DNA from: Candidatus Ozemibacteraceae bacterium
Lineage (GTDB): Bacteria; Muiribacteriota; Ozemobacteria; Ozemobacterales; Ozemobacteraceae
Direction: 5' to 3'
NCBI GenBank assembly: GCA_937998695.1
Contig: CALLCO010000089.1
Coordinates: 1 to 46,759, forward strand
DNA: 46,759 bases
Shown one piece after another: positions 7,328 through 15,217 of this stretch. Each line of letters begins with the position of its first letter. The stretch's first letter is position 1. The notes below the pieces were generated by a model. It saw nothing but the letters and a program-made list of their open reading frames with translations, did not search any database and was not told the DNA's origin. The position numbers were made by a program, and so were the translations under genes.

Positions 7328-8080
7328 TCAGCCGTCGCTGGGGACCGGGGATCCCACCCACCGTCGGATCTGCTTGAGGGCTACCTCGAAATCGCGGGGC
7401 AGGGGGGCGGTCACCTCAATGGGTTCCTCGGTTTCAGGGGCCAGGAAACGGATGCGGGCGGCGTGCAGGGTCAACCGCTCGATCAGGGGCCGCTCGCCGC
7501 TGCCCGAAGCGCGCTTGTACCCGGGCTTGAACTCCGATAGGAAAAGGCCGGTGTGGCCGCCGTAGTCAGGGTCGACCGCCAGGGGAAGGCCCATGCCAGC
7601 CAGATGGACCCGGATCTGATGCTGGCGGCCGGTCAGCGGCTGCACCTCGAACAGCGTGAACGGGCCCAGCCGTTCGAGCACCTGCCAGCGGGTGCGGGCG
7701 GGCTGGCCGTGCCGCAGATCGACTCGCATCAGGCCAGGTCGGCGGGCCCATTCGCCGAGCGGGGCGTCGATCTCCCCTGCCGAGGTGGTCGGCATGCCCC
7801 GGGTCAGCGCCAGGTAGGTCTTCTCGACGGTGTGGGCTTCGAATTGCCGCCCCAGGTACCGGTTGGCTTCCGCGGTACGGGCGAACAGGATCACCCCGCT
7901 CGTCTCGCGATCGAGCCGATGGACGGGATGGACTTTGCCGTACCGCTCGGTGAGCAGATCGTGCAGGTTGGGCTTGTCGCGGTCGAACCGGTCGGGGGTG
8001 CTCAGCAACCCGGCCGGCTTGTCAATGGCCAGCCAGCCGGGCTCTTCACGCAGGATCGACCAACGCGCGATAGGAGCCAT
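7328..8080 (-). CDS. RluA-family pseudouridine synthase
   Basis: 250 aa. It isomerises uridine to pseudouridine in rRNA or tRNA. The catalytic motif HRLDRETSG is at residues 54-62, with D57 as the nucleophile. LAIDKPAGLLSTPD (17-30) and the later PLTGRQHQIRVHLAGMGLP block are the other standard RluA signatures. No S4 domain precedes the catalytic domain, so it resembles the RluA/RluC/TruC short forms; the target base cannot be deduced. It starts seven bases after the stop of 8087-8545, so the two are one transcription unit. Confidence 0.92.
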   Translation of the reverse strand: MAPIARWSILREEPGWLAIDKPAGLLSTPDRFDRDKPNLHDLLTERYGKVHPVHRLDRETSGVILFARTAEANRYLGRQFEAHTVEKTYLALTRGMPTTSAGEIDAPLGEWARRPGLMRVDLRHGQPARTRWQVLERLGPFTLFEVQPLTGRQHQIRVHLAGMGLPLAVDPDYGGHTGLFLSEFKPGYKRASGSGERPLIERLTLHAARIRFLAPETEEPIEVTAPLPRDFEVALKQIRRWVGSPVPSDG

Positions 8081-8086
8081 ACGCCG

Positions 8087-8545
8087 TCACCCGTCGACCG
8101 TGTGGCCCCATGACGTCCAACCCTTCATCTGGAAGGTGAACTGGTGGTCGTCGTAGGTGGGTTGCACCGAGATGCTCCACTCGGCCTCCTCGATGGGAAA
8201 CGGCTGTCGGGGAATGGACAAGCCCGCCAGGTGGTGGTAACTGCTCAGATCGCCCGGTGGCTCCTCGCCGTCGTCTTCCGACCAATTGCTCCAGAGGTCC
8301 CGCAAGATCGGCTGCAGTTCTGGATGGCCGCGGCGGTACCAGGCCAGCACCTCCTGGTAGAAACGCACGTGCTCGTCGGTCGGGCCCTCCGGGCCGGCTT
8401 CGATGGTCAATGACAGGGCTCCGCTGAAGCCTTCCTCGTGCCGCTCCACCTCCCACCACTCGACGCTGCGCAGATACCGGATCTGCCCGAAGAATGGGTG
8501 ATCCTGGGTGATGGGGGTCACCAGGTCTTTGAGGAATTCCAGCAC
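8087..8545 (-). CDS. Uncharacterised 152-aa protein
   Basis: GTG 8545 (MLEFLKDLVTPITQDHP) follows a GGCAGGAG ribosome site. The protein is rich in Trp, His and acidic residues (VEWWEVERHEE, FYQEVLAWYRRGHPELQ, EWSISVQPTYDDHQFTF) with no signal peptide, membrane segment or cysteine motif. The pattern recalls small single-domain proteins of the DUF6985/immunity-like group, but I cannot place it with confidence. It is the first gene of a pair with the pseudouridine synthase. Confidence 0.65.
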   Translation of the reverse strand: MLEFLKDLVTPITQDHPFFGQIRYLRSVEWWEVERHEEGFSGALSLTIEAGPEGPTDEHVRFYQEVLAWYRRGHPELQPILRDLWSNWSEDDGEEPPGDLSSYHHLAGLSIPRQPFPIEEAEWSISVQPTYDDHQFTFQMKGWTSWGHTVDG

Positions 8546-8966
8546 TCTCGACTCCTGCCGGGCGCATGTCGCCGTCCCGTGATCTCTTCCGCCGAGGGTA
8601 GCACGTTCCCGCGGCGGGTTCAAAGGGGGGCGGTCGGGATCCAGGGGCAGTTGATGCTCGGCATGGCGCTGGCCTGAGGAAAAAGTGGCCAGTGAAACCT
8701 GTGCCTAGTATGACTACCGTGTTGGAAACGTCTACCCTGGGGCCGGATTCGCCGGAAGACACACATGGAGCAGGCCGGATCGGTCCGAGGGAGAGGCCGA
8801 ATCGACACCTGCGAGGCCAAGAAGGCCCGGGCCGCGGGCGGCTTGCCCCTCGCAGGTTGTCATGAATGGCGGGCGTTCCCCAGGCCTTCTGCGGGGTTCG
8901 GGCGTGGATTTGAGGTGAACCTGAGGGATGGTTGGGAGTGGGGAGAGGGAATCTGGAGGAGGGCGA
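8546..8966. other. 420-bp gap without a gene
   Basis: Between the mutY stop and the 152-aa gene, both on the minus strand. The only structure seen is a solo copy (8712-8757) of the repeat that forms a hairpin at 31873-31969. Open frames here lack starts and ribosome sites. Confidence 0.5.
8712..8757. repeat. Dispersed repeat R1, solo arm
   Basis: 46 bp beginning GACTACCGT and containing ACCCTGGGGCCGGA. It matches 31873-31918 with about seven or eight substitutions. No opposing arm is visible here. Confidence 0.65.
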
Positions 8967-9941
8967 TCAGTCGAGATGTTTCAGCGGCGTCTTCTTCTTC
9001 TTTTTTCGCGGGGCGCCCAACCTTGATCCGGGAGGTCGTGGCGGGGGAGTGGCGGGCAGGTGCAGACGGCCACGGGTCCGGCGGAGCAGGCCGTCGGCGA
9101 TGAGGCGGGCGAGCATGGCGTCGAGCCAGGCAGCGTCGCGGTCAGGCCGGAAGCCCGGATCGATGCGGGCGCCGAGGCCGGCGACCGGCACCGACCCCTC
9201 GGTGGTGACGAGGCGCAGGATCCGGCCGCGGTAGATGCGGTCGGGGTGCGGTTTGTCAGCGTGATGGCGTTCGGTCGCCCGCCGCACCGACCGGCGCGGG
9301 ATGGTCACCCGTCCCGCGCGGAAGAGGGGTTCGGCCCGACAGGCAGCCCGCACCGGGCAGTCCGGGCAGCGGGGGGTCTTGGCGCAGACCAGGCTGGCCA
9401 GGTCGAACAAGGCCTGCACCAAGTCGGCCGGCCGGCGGGTCGCCCGCAGCCAGGGCTCGAGGAAGAGGCGGATGGCGGGGTCGTCGGCCGGGGCGGGGAA
9501 GGGCTTCCCCAGCCCCAGGCGCCCTCCCACCCGCCGCAGATTGGTATCGATGGGAACGGTGCGCCGCCCGGTCGAAAAGAGGGTGACCGCGGCCGCCGTG
9601 TAGGCCCCGAGGCCCTTCAGGGTCCGCCAGCCGTCCTCGGTCGTCGGCACCCCGTCGCGCGCCACGGTGCGGGCCGCCTCCTGCAACATCAGGGCCCGGC
9701 GGTTGTACCCCAGACCGGACCAGAGGCGCAGCACCTCGGCGGTGGGGGCCGCCGCCAGGGCAGCCCAGTCGGGGAACCGCTCCAGCCACGTCCGGAAATA
9801 CGGCACCACCCGGCTCACCTGGGTCTGCTGCAACATGATCTCGCTGACCAGGATGGCGTAGGGGTCGCGGGTCTCCCGCCAGGGCAGGCGCCGTCCCCGG
9901 CGGTCGAACCAGTCGAGGAGGTGGCGAACGGAATTCTTCAT
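8967..9941 (-). CDS. mutY: A/G-specific adenine glycosylase (MutY), short form
   Basis: 324 aa from ATG 9941; a GTG four codons upstream is also possible. Base-excision repair enzyme that removes adenine opposite 8-oxoguanine. The HhH-GPD core is complete: LPWRETRDPYAILVSEIMLQ with the catalytic Glu at 34, LWSGLGYNRRA, LKGLGAYTAAAV, and IDTNLRRV with the catalytic Asp at 132. A [4Fe-4S] site follows (C186, C192, C195, C201; spacing 6-2-5). The usual C-terminal NUDIX-like 8-oxoG recognition domain is absent; instead about 70 residues (DRIYRGRILRLVTT.. to RRTRGRLHLP) look like a winged helix, as in some actinobacterial MutY. It ends in a Lys-rich tail. Divergent from the SH3 gene. Confidence 0.9.
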   Translation of the reverse strand: MKNSVRHLLDWFDRRGRRLPWRETRDPYAILVSEIMLQQTQVSRVVPYFRTWLERFPDWAALAAAPTAEVLRLWSGLGYNRRALMLQEAARTVARDGVPTTEDGWRTLKGLGAYTAAAVTLFSTGRRTVPIDTNLRRVGGRLGLGKPFPAPADDPAIRLFLEPWLRATRRPADLVQALFDLASLVCAKTPRCPDCPVRAACRAEPLFRAGRVTIPRRSVRRATERHHADKPHPDRIYRGRILRLVTTEGSVPVAGLGARIDPGFRPDRDAAWLDAMLARLIADGLLRRTRGRLHLPATPPPRPPGSRLGAPRKKKKKTPLKHLD

Positions 9942-10153
9942 CGGCTTCGACACCCTACTTCAAGGATGACCTTGTCCGCCACCCCTGCGATGGGTGTTCT
10001 CTTGTGACCGGGGCTTTCTCCTCGGCCTCGCACGCCGGAATCAGGGAAAGAATAGGGCAGCCGGCCATCGGCGGGACACCGTGAGGGTCCTTCCCACAGG
10101 CATTGCCAAGCGGCGGATTTTCGGGCATTGTGGAGTCTGGAAAGGAGTCCGTC

Positions 10154-11194
10154 ATGGCCGCGTCACGTCCCGGTGGTTGGTGGTTGTTCCTCATGCTGGT
10201 CGTGTCAACGGTGGGAAGCGCCATCGCCGCCCCGCGCCCGGCCCGCCGCGCCACGGCTCCGGCCCCCGCCCACGGGGCGATCGAGGCGCCCAGCGGCCTG
10301 TTCCTGCGGGCGAAGCCGGCCCGCACCGCCAAACCGATCACCCGCATCCCGAACGGGGAAACCGTCGAGATCCTCGACCGGCAGGGGCCGGCGGAAACCA
10401 TCGAAGGGAAAGCCGACCGGTGGTTCAACGTGCGCTGGGGCAAGGCCACCGGCTGGGTGTTCGGCGGGTTCGTTCGTCCGCCTGGTTCCGCGGGGAACGT
10501 CCCACCCGCGAAGCCGGTGGCACCTGTGACCGCGACCGCCTCCACCTCTGGTTCGGGCACCGTGGGAACCGCCGGGGTCGGGGCGGCGACCAAGCCTGCC
10601 ACCCCCGCCGTGGTACCCGTCGACGGCCCCGCCAGCCTCGGTCCGAAAGACGAGCAACTGGTCGAGGAAGAGGCCGCCTTCCTGAAAACCTGCGCTCCCA
10701 CCGTGACCCGCCAGGGAAAATCCTTGCAGATCAAGCTGAAGAACGGCAAGGCCGTGTCCTTCACCGACGACCCCAGCGCCGAGGAGAGCGCCGCACTGTA
10801 CTACTTCCGCGGCTACGTGCGCGAGGTCGGGTTCTTCCTGCTGTATCGCGTCAGCTGGGAATTCGCCAACTACCTGCTGATCGACGAGCAGGCCGGCACC
10901 CGCGTGACCATCGACGAGAACCCCGTCTTCTCCCCGTCCTGCGAGCGGTTCGTCACGGCCTGCCTCGATCTCGAGGCCGGGTTCGTGCCCAACGGTCTCA
11001 AGATCTACCGGGTCGCCAAGGGCAAGGTGAACCTCGAATGGTCGGTCTCCCCGACCGATTGGGGTCCCTCCGAACCCCGCTGGAAGGGCGAGCAGGTCGT
11101 CGAGTTCCAGAAGACGATGCGCGGTGGCCAGATCACGAAGCCCGGCCGGGTCGTCTTCAACCCCAAGACGAAGCATTGGAGCCTGGCCCAGTGA
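10154..11194 (+). CDS. Exported SH3-like domain protein
   Basis: 346 aa from ATG 10154; AAAGGAG (10141-10147) is the ribosome site. A signal peptide (WWLFLMLVVSTVGSAIAA) ends near residue 26. Residues 41-109 form a bacterial SH3 domain: APSGLFLRAKPARTAKPI, IPNGETVEIL and WFNVRWGKATGWVFGGFV. After a Pro/Ala/Thr/Gly linker (110-160) comes an uncharacterised module of about 180 residues with ALYYFRGYVREVGFFLLYRV and HWSL-like strands. SH3b domains commonly bind peptidoglycan, so a periplasmic, wall-associated role is likely; no catalytic motif is seen. Confidence 0.8.
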   Translation: MAASRPGGWWLFLMLVVSTVGSAIAAPRPARRATAPAPAHGAIEAPSGLFLRAKPARTAKPITRIPNGETVEILDRQGPAETIEGKADRWFNVRWGKATGWVFGGFVRPPGSAGNVPPAKPVAPVTATASTSGSGTVGTAGVGAATKPATPAVVPVDGPASLGPKDEQLVEEEAAFLKTCAPTVTRQGKSLQIKLKNGKAVSFTDDPSAEESAALYYFRGYVREVGFFLLYRVSWEFANYLLIDEQAGTRVTIDENPVFSPSCERFVTACLDLEAGFVPNGLKIYRVAKGKVNLEWSVSPTDWGPSEPRWKGEQVVEFQKTMRGGQITKPGRVVFNPKTKHWSLAQ

Positions 11195-11221
11195 CGCCGG
11201 TTCCGGGCCTGGCCGGTCGGG

Positions 11222-11247
11222 GTCTTCCCTCCGCGCACAGGGAAGAC
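11222..11247 (+). terminator. Stem-loop after the SH3 gene
   Basis: GTCTTCCCT (11222-11230) pairs perfectly with AGGGAAGAC (11239-11247) over an 8-nt loop. A second, similar CTTCCC/GGGAAG stem follows at about 11285-11306. No T run, so this may be a tandem hairpin repeat as much as a terminator. Confidence 0.45.
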
Positions 11248-11324
11248 GGCGTCGTCAGCGCCTTCATCCGTCACCCCCACCGATCTTCCCCCTGCGCGCA
11301 GGGAAGGCGGGGCTCCTGCTGATC

Positions 11325-11420
11325 GTGCTGTTCATCATCGTCAGTTGTCCGATCGCCTGGATGTCCTGGCAGGACATGCGGATCCGCGAAGCCAAGGTCT
11401 CTCATCCTTTCGCTCCCTGA
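11325..11420 (+). CDS. Possible 31-aa single-pass membrane peptide
   Basis: The frame ending at TGA 11418-11420 encodes a hydrophobic segment (LLLIVLFIIVSCPIAW) followed by a charged tail (QDMRIREAKVSHPFAP). The GTG at 11325 is the best available start, but the ribosome site is poor and the membrane segment extends upstream of it. It may be a real small membrane protein or the remnant of one. Confidence 0.2.
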   Translation: MLFIIVSCPIAWMSWQDMRIREAKVSHPFAP

Positions 11421-11506
11421 AGGAGACTTGCGGTTGCCTCCCCCCACTGGCCGTTTCGGCAAGCCGGGTGGCGGGGCATCGGGGTCCGGGCTCTTCCCTT
11501 AAGCCA

Positions 11507-11540
11507 CCGGGCGGTCCCCCCTTGCAGGAGGACCGCCCGG
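11507..11540. terminator. Bidirectional hairpin between convergent genes
   Basis: CCGGGCGGTCC (11507-11517) and GGACCGCCCGG (11530-11540) form a perfect 11-bp stem with a 12-nt loop. It sits in the 374-bp gap between the SH3 gene (plus) and the transglutaminase gene (minus), where a two-way terminator is expected. Confidence 0.6.
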
Positions 11541-11569
11541 CGTGTATCAGGTCGGAAGCCGACGCACCG

Positions 11570-12616
11570 TCAGCGGAAGTAGGCGTCCGGGTCGATGCCC
11601 GCCTCGAGCAGCGAGGCTTCGGGGGTGGTGGCGGTGGAGGTCATCGCCAGGTTCAGGTGGGTGGTCTCGCCGCGGGTGATGGCGTAGACGAAGCTGGGGG
11701 TCAGCTTGGGGTTCTCGCCGCCCTGGGCCGGGGAATCGGCGATGGGGATCCAGACGAAGTCGGGGTGGTCCCAGAGGGAGCGGGGGTCCCAGGTGCCGCC
11801 GATGATCTCGCCGCGGCCGTTGACCTGCAGGATGTAGTGGTAGGTCTTGGTGAAGGTCTTGGTGCCCAGGAACTCGGGCTTCACGCCGTCATCGGCGAAG
11901 TAGACGGTGGTGGTGACATGGACCATGCCGGGCAGCCACCAGCGGCGCTTCCACTGGGTCTCGTAGCCGTAGATGGGGTAGTTCCAGACCGAGCGGCTGA
12001 AGCTGGTGTCGGCGATGATGGCCCGCTTCTTCTGCTTGATGTTCTCGACGAGCAGCCGGTGGAAGACGTTGGGGTAGATGTCGAGCGAGAAGGGAACCGC
12101 ACTGTCCTTGCGGCGGCCGTAGAACAGGGTGCGGCAGTCCATCCACATCTCGCTCAGCAGGGCTTTCTGGTCGGCGGTGGTGAAGGTGATGCCGTCGAGG
12201 GTGCGGGGCTCGCGCGGTTCGGGTTCCATGACGGCGGCCGCCGCCCAGCCGTTGCAATGGCCGGCCCAGGAGGGGCCGTTGGGGTCGTAGTGGCCATTGG
12301 CGGGGTCGGCTTCCCAGGCATGGGCGCCGGGGTTGCGGCCGGTGCGGGCCTGCACGAAGCGGTCGTACTTCCTGAAAGGGGGCTCGTTGCCCGCCCAACC
12401 TTTGACCAACTTCCCTTCCTTGCGGGACCACCAATAGCCCGACCAGGGCTTGGTGGGCAGGAAGGCTTTGTCGGAGCCCTCGCCGGTCATGCGCAGCGGG
12501 TCACCGCGGGCCTCGAGTACCGGGGCGGCCAGGGCGAGCAGGGTCAGGGCGAAGACGAAGGGGAAGATCCGGCCGAAGAACCGGCGGGCGAAGAAGACGG
12601 GAAACAGGCGGATCAT
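11570..12616 (-). CDS. Exported transglutaminase-elicitor-family protein
   Basis: 348 aa from ATG 12616, preceded by GAGGAGG. A long signal peptide (residues about 13-36) exports it. The conserved pattern matches the transglutaminase elicitor family (TGase_elicitor, best known from the Phytophthora GP42 protein): SWAGHCNGWAAAAVMEPEP with candidate catalytic C121, ITFTTADQKALL, then DIYPNVFHRLLVENI, VWNYPIYGYE, a core YHYILQVNGRGEIIGG, and WDHPDFVWIP. The family has a papain-like Cys-His-Asp triad and cross-links glutamine to lysine. It follows 12628-13317 by 11 nt and shares its sigma-54 promoter. Substrate is unknown; cross-linking of envelope or surface proteins is an inference. Confidence 0.72.
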   Translation of the reverse strand: MIRLFPVFFARRFFGRIFPFVFALTLLALAAPVLEARGDPLRMTGEGSDKAFLPTKPWSGYWWSRKEGKLVKGWAGNEPPFRKYDRFVQARTGRNPGAHAWEADPANGHYDPNGPSWAGHCNGWAAAAVMEPEPREPRTLDGITFTTADQKALLSEMWMDCRTLFYGRRKDSAVPFSLDIYPNVFHRLLVENIKQKKRAIIADTSFSRSVWNYPIYGYETQWKRRWWLPGMVHVTTTVYFADDGVKPEFLGTKTFTKTYHYILQVNGRGEIIGGTWDPRSLWDHPDFVWIPIADSPAQGGENPKLTPSFVYAITRGETTHLNLAMTSTATTPEASLLEAGIDPDAYFR

Positions 12617-12627
12617 GGTCGGCCTCC

Positions 12628-13317
12628 TCACTGTCCGTCGACCAGCGTGCAGCGCACCGCGTCGCTGGTCATGCGCGTAGCCCAGGGCCGGCCCGGTTCC
12701 CAGGTCTGGCGGATCGTGCCCAGGGGGCCGCTGGTCTCGAGGGTCACCTCGAACCCTTCCCCGCTCGGCTGCCAGCTCTGGTGGACGCCCTCGACGAAGG
12801 TCAGGCCGTCGGCCCGGTGGGCCGCCTCGCCGGTGACGCCGGCGCCGGTCGCCTCACCCTCGCGGGTCTCGGCCGCCAGGGGGAAGAGGGGAAGGTCGTA
12901 GGGAATGGCGCTCTCCCCGCTCAGCAGCGGGGTCAGCCGCTCGCCGTCGAACCGGCGGGTGGTGGCGGTGGCGCGGCCGTCGGCGGCGGGGGCCACGTCG
13001 ATCACCTGCACGGGGCGCAGGTCGCCGGCGGCCAAGCACAGGATGGCCTGGGTCTTCGACTCGGGCCGGTCGACGGGGGTGACGTGGATGACGTAACAAT
13101 CGACGCCGTCGATCTCTTTGCGGTTCTTGACCTCATACAACCAGCGCTGGGGGGGGGTCCAGGCGTTGCTGCCGTCGGCCAGGCGCTTGAATGAGGCCTC
13201 GACCGTCCAGGTCTGCCCGACCTGCCAAGCCGGTTGGAACCCTTCGGAACATTCGGCCATGCCGGCCATGAACAGCACCATCGCCAGCACGATCATCCAG
13301 GTCCATCCTCGATCCAT
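12628..13317 (-). CDS. Exported 229-aa protein, first gene of the transglutaminase operon
   Basis: ATG 13317 follows AAGGAGC. A signal peptide with a hydrophobic core (MIVLAMVLFMAGMAECSEG) is followed by a single domain rich in beta strands (WQVGQTWTVEASFKR, RWLYEVKNRKEIDGVDCYVIHVTP, QAILCLAAGDLRPVQVIDV). The 'DLRPVQV' strand and WE/TW repeats recall periplasmic DUF3108-like barrels, but the family is not certain. The Cys at the end of the hydrophobic core is not in a clean lipobox. It probably works with the transglutaminase 11 nt downstream. Confidence 0.72.
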   Translation of the reverse strand: MDRGWTWMIVLAMVLFMAGMAECSEGFQPAWQVGQTWTVEASFKRLADGSNAWTPPQRWLYEVKNRKEIDGVDCYVIHVTPVDRPESKTQAILCLAAGDLRPVQVIDVAPAADGRATATTRRFDGERLTPLLSGESAIPYDLPLFPLAAETREGEATGAGVTGEAAHRADGLTFVEGVHQSWQPSGEGFEVTLETSGPLGTIRQTWEPGRPWATRMTSDAVRCTLVDGQ

Positions 13318-13355
13318 CGTCTTGCTCCTTGTTCGCCTGAAAGTTCGTGATTTAT

Positions 13356-13372
13356 AGCAAACTCCGTGCCAG
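13356..13372 (-). promoter_or_regulatory. Sigma-54 (-24/-12) promoter of the transglutaminase operon
   Basis: The coding strand reads CTGGCACG-GAGT-TTGCT, a perfect match to the RpoN consensus YTGGCACG-N4-TTGCW. The -12 element is about 40 nt before ATG 13317, leaving room for a leader with AAGGAGC. The operon should therefore depend on RpoN and an enhancer-binding protein. Confidence 0.75.
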
Positions 13373-13381
13373 AATGCTTAG

Positions 13382-13570
13382 GGGAAGAATCCAGGGCAAT
13401 CGCATTAAATATTTCGCGCTGGAAGCCCGTTTCCCAGTCTCCCTCTCTGTACGCTTGAAAAATTGATGCGGGTTTCCAACGAGGGCGAGGTACGGCAGTG
13501 TGCGCGCGGTTTTTGAGCAGCCCCACTTCCAGAGATGTACGGTTTAGTGCGATTGCCCTGGGGAAGAATC
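13382..13570. mobile_element. MITE-like element, copy 1, with 10-bp target duplications
   Basis: The element is 13392-13560 (169 bp). Its ends are inverted repeats of 18 bp with one mismatch: CAGGGCAATCGCATTAAA on the left and CAGGGCAATCGCACTAAA on the inverted right. GGGAAGAATC flanks it directly on both sides (13382-13391 and 13561-13570), a perfect 10-bp target duplication. It differs from copy 2 (24313-24481) at two bases. There is no transposase; an approximately 54-codon open frame inside has no start of its own. The 10-bp duplication suggests mobilisation by an IS4-superfamily-like transposase encoded elsewhere. Confidence 0.9.
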
Positions 13571-13650
13571 TAGATGGCCGAGCTTTCCCCCGGGTTTGGG
13601 GGCTTCCTCCCATGTGCCTTGAGTCAGTCCGGATTCGTTGGTGGGTCCTA

Positions 13651-13840
13651 GGGTCTGTCGGAAGAATCGGGTTTCGCTCCCCCCCCGGTGCGTAGCGCCC
13701 CTGATCTGGTCGAAATCTCCGAATGGACGGTGCATCAAGGAAGCTGTGAGCCTATTGCATGAATCGGTTTTTCGGTTTTTGCTTGTCGCGTACATAACAC
13801 CACTGATTCGATCGGCATCTCCGAATGGACGGCAGATGAA
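13651..13840. repeat. Dispersed repeat R2, two divergent tandem copies
   Basis: A 38-bp block at 13701-13738 recurs at 13803-13840 (29 of 38 identical, core ATCTCCGAATGGACGG). Next to each, read on the minus strand, is a further stretch (13651-13709 and about 13745-13815) that matches 29986-30042 on the plus strand: CCAGATNAGGGGCGCTA followed by a CGAAAAAC-GATTCA region. It looks like a mobile or hairpin-type intergenic repeat that has decayed. Confidence 0.55.
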
Positions 13841-14198
13841 AATGGGATGTTTTGGGCGTTCGTGCAACGGGCTCTCGTCCGACTTGGCGCGGGTTTGCTA
13901 TGTGTGGTACGTCCGAGTGGCGGTTTTTCGTGCGCCGGCAACAGGAGCGCCGGTGACGCGGGCAGCGTGGCCCGGTCGATTGGCTGCCTGCCCTTGGCTG
14001 ACAACGCCCCCCCTTCTCCGGCCAACGTTGCGAGGTGCCAGGGCCTTCGGCCACCCATCCCCACGGGCAGATACCATCGTCGCCATGGGGAAGGTGCCCG
14101 ATTTTCTGCTTTGGTTCGCCAGCTTTCTGGCAGGATTGGCCACGCCTCCTGAGGATGTTTCCCTCCTCCAGGCCCTTTTATCTTTTCCACTTTGTTCA

Positions 14199-14214
14199 TG
14201 TTTCACGTGGAACA
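14199..14214. promoter_or_regulatory. parS: parS site (ParB-binding centromere)
   Basis: TGTTTCACGTGGAACA is exactly the reverse complement of the Bacillus subtilis-type parS consensus TGTTCCACGTGAAACA. ParB loads here, spreads as a CTP-dependent clamp and recruits ParA and SMC. The site is intergenic. Chromosomal parS sites cluster around oriC in most bacteria, so this region is probably origin-proximal. Confidence 0.85.
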
Positions 14215-14398
14215 CTGCCGGCAACGCGTCCGTGATACGAAGAGAAACGTGTCCCGAATGGGGGACAAGGTGGCGGTGGGCGGTCAGGCCGAGGACGGGG
14301 TCTGGGGAACTGCCAGCTCGTGCCCCTTGCCGCCCTGGCCAAGAAGGAATCGGCTCGCCGGAGATCTGGACCTTGCCGCGGCGTGGCGAGGGCAAACG

Positions 14399-15217
14399 CT
14401 ACTCGAACACCATCACCGGCTGGACATACTTTCGGACGATGGCCTGGCCGTCTTTCGACAAGACGAACTCGATGAATTTCGACAGATCGGGGTTGGGGTG
14501 GTCGTCGCGATAGACCAGCACGAAGGGCCGGCCCAAGGGATACTGACCGAGGCTGAGAGTCTGCTGGGTGGGCAGGACGCCCTCGATCGCCAGGTACCGG
14601 GTCAGGCCCTTGTCGCCGACCATGGCGGCGAAGGTGATGGCGGCGGGGTTGACGGCGACGTATTCGAGATTTTCCTGATGCGTGGGGAAGGCGAAGGCCG
14701 GCGAGGCCAACGGCTGGCCGCCCATCACCACCTCGCGGAACTGTCCGACCACCCCGCCCTCCTCGCCCTGGCGATGCAGGGTGACGATCGGCAGGTCTGG
14801 GCCCCCGACTTGTTGCCAGTTGGTGATCCGGCCGGCGAAGATCTCGGCGACCTGGGCCAGAGTGAGGCTGGCGACCGGGTTGTCGGGGTGTACCGCGACC
14901 ACCAGGGCGTCGTAGCCGATGACCCGGTTGGCCAGCCCCGACTCGAGCTCGATCTGGGTCAGCAGGCGCGACAGGCCGCCGAGGGCCGCCTTGCCGTCCT
15001 TGACGGCGGCGAACCCCTGGTTGGAGCTGGTGGCCCGGATCTCGCCAAAGGCGATGCCCGTGCTTACCGTAAAGGCTTTGGCCAGTTCGGGCAGCAGGGC
15101 CTGGCCGATCGAACTCGACCCTTCATACGACAATTCGGCGCTGACCGCGCCGGTCAGGCCCGCCACCTGTAGAAGCCCCACCAGGATGAGATAGACCCAC
15201 GCACGGTTTCGGATCAC
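14399..15217 (-). CDS. PstS-like periplasmic substrate-binding protein
   Basis: 272 aa from GTG 15217, which follows AAGGAGG and overlaps the upstream stop by four bases (GTGA). Signal peptide: VYLILVGLLQVAGLTGAVSA. The mature protein matches the phosphate-binding PBP-like family: LSYEGSSSIGQALLPEL, ATSSNQGFAAVKDGKAALGGLSR, GYDALVVAVHPDNPVASL, and QVAEIFAGRITNWQQVGG, all PstS hallmarks. It is shorter than classical PstS and no pstCAB transporter genes are adjacent, so it may bind phosphate for sensing or act as an orphan binding protein. Co-translated with the STAS-like gene. Confidence 0.85.
   Translation of the reverse strand: MIRNRAWVYLILVGLLQVAGLTGAVSAELSYEGSSSIGQALLPELAKAFTVSTGIAFGEIRATSSNQGFAAVKDGKAALGGLSRLLTQIELESGLANRVIGYDALVVAVHPDNPVASLTLAQVAEIFAGRITNWQQVGGPDLPIVTLHRQGEEGGVVGQFREVVMGGQPLASPAFAFPTHQENLEYVAVNPAAITFAAMVGDKGLTRYLAIEGVLPTQQTLSLGQYPLGRPFVLVYRDDHPNPDLSKFIEFVLSKDGQAIVRKYVQPVMVFE

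Larger units (their letters stand above)
13571..14398. other. Gene-free stretch holding repeats and parS
   Basis: More than 800 bp without a supported gene. It contains repeat family R2 (13651-13840) and the parS site at 14199-14214. Long open frames on both strands lack ribosome sites and look like shadows of GC-rich DNA. Confidence 0.55.

Noticed and set aside
11325-11420. Small hydrophobic peptide considered as a lipoprotein
   Set aside because: FIIVSC does not fit a lipobox and no ribosome site is convincing; kept only as a low-confidence feature.
13651-13840. R2 repeats read as a repeated peptide (HRPFGD..)
   Set aside because: The third copy at 29986 does not keep the frame; the similarity is at DNA level in a gene-free region.
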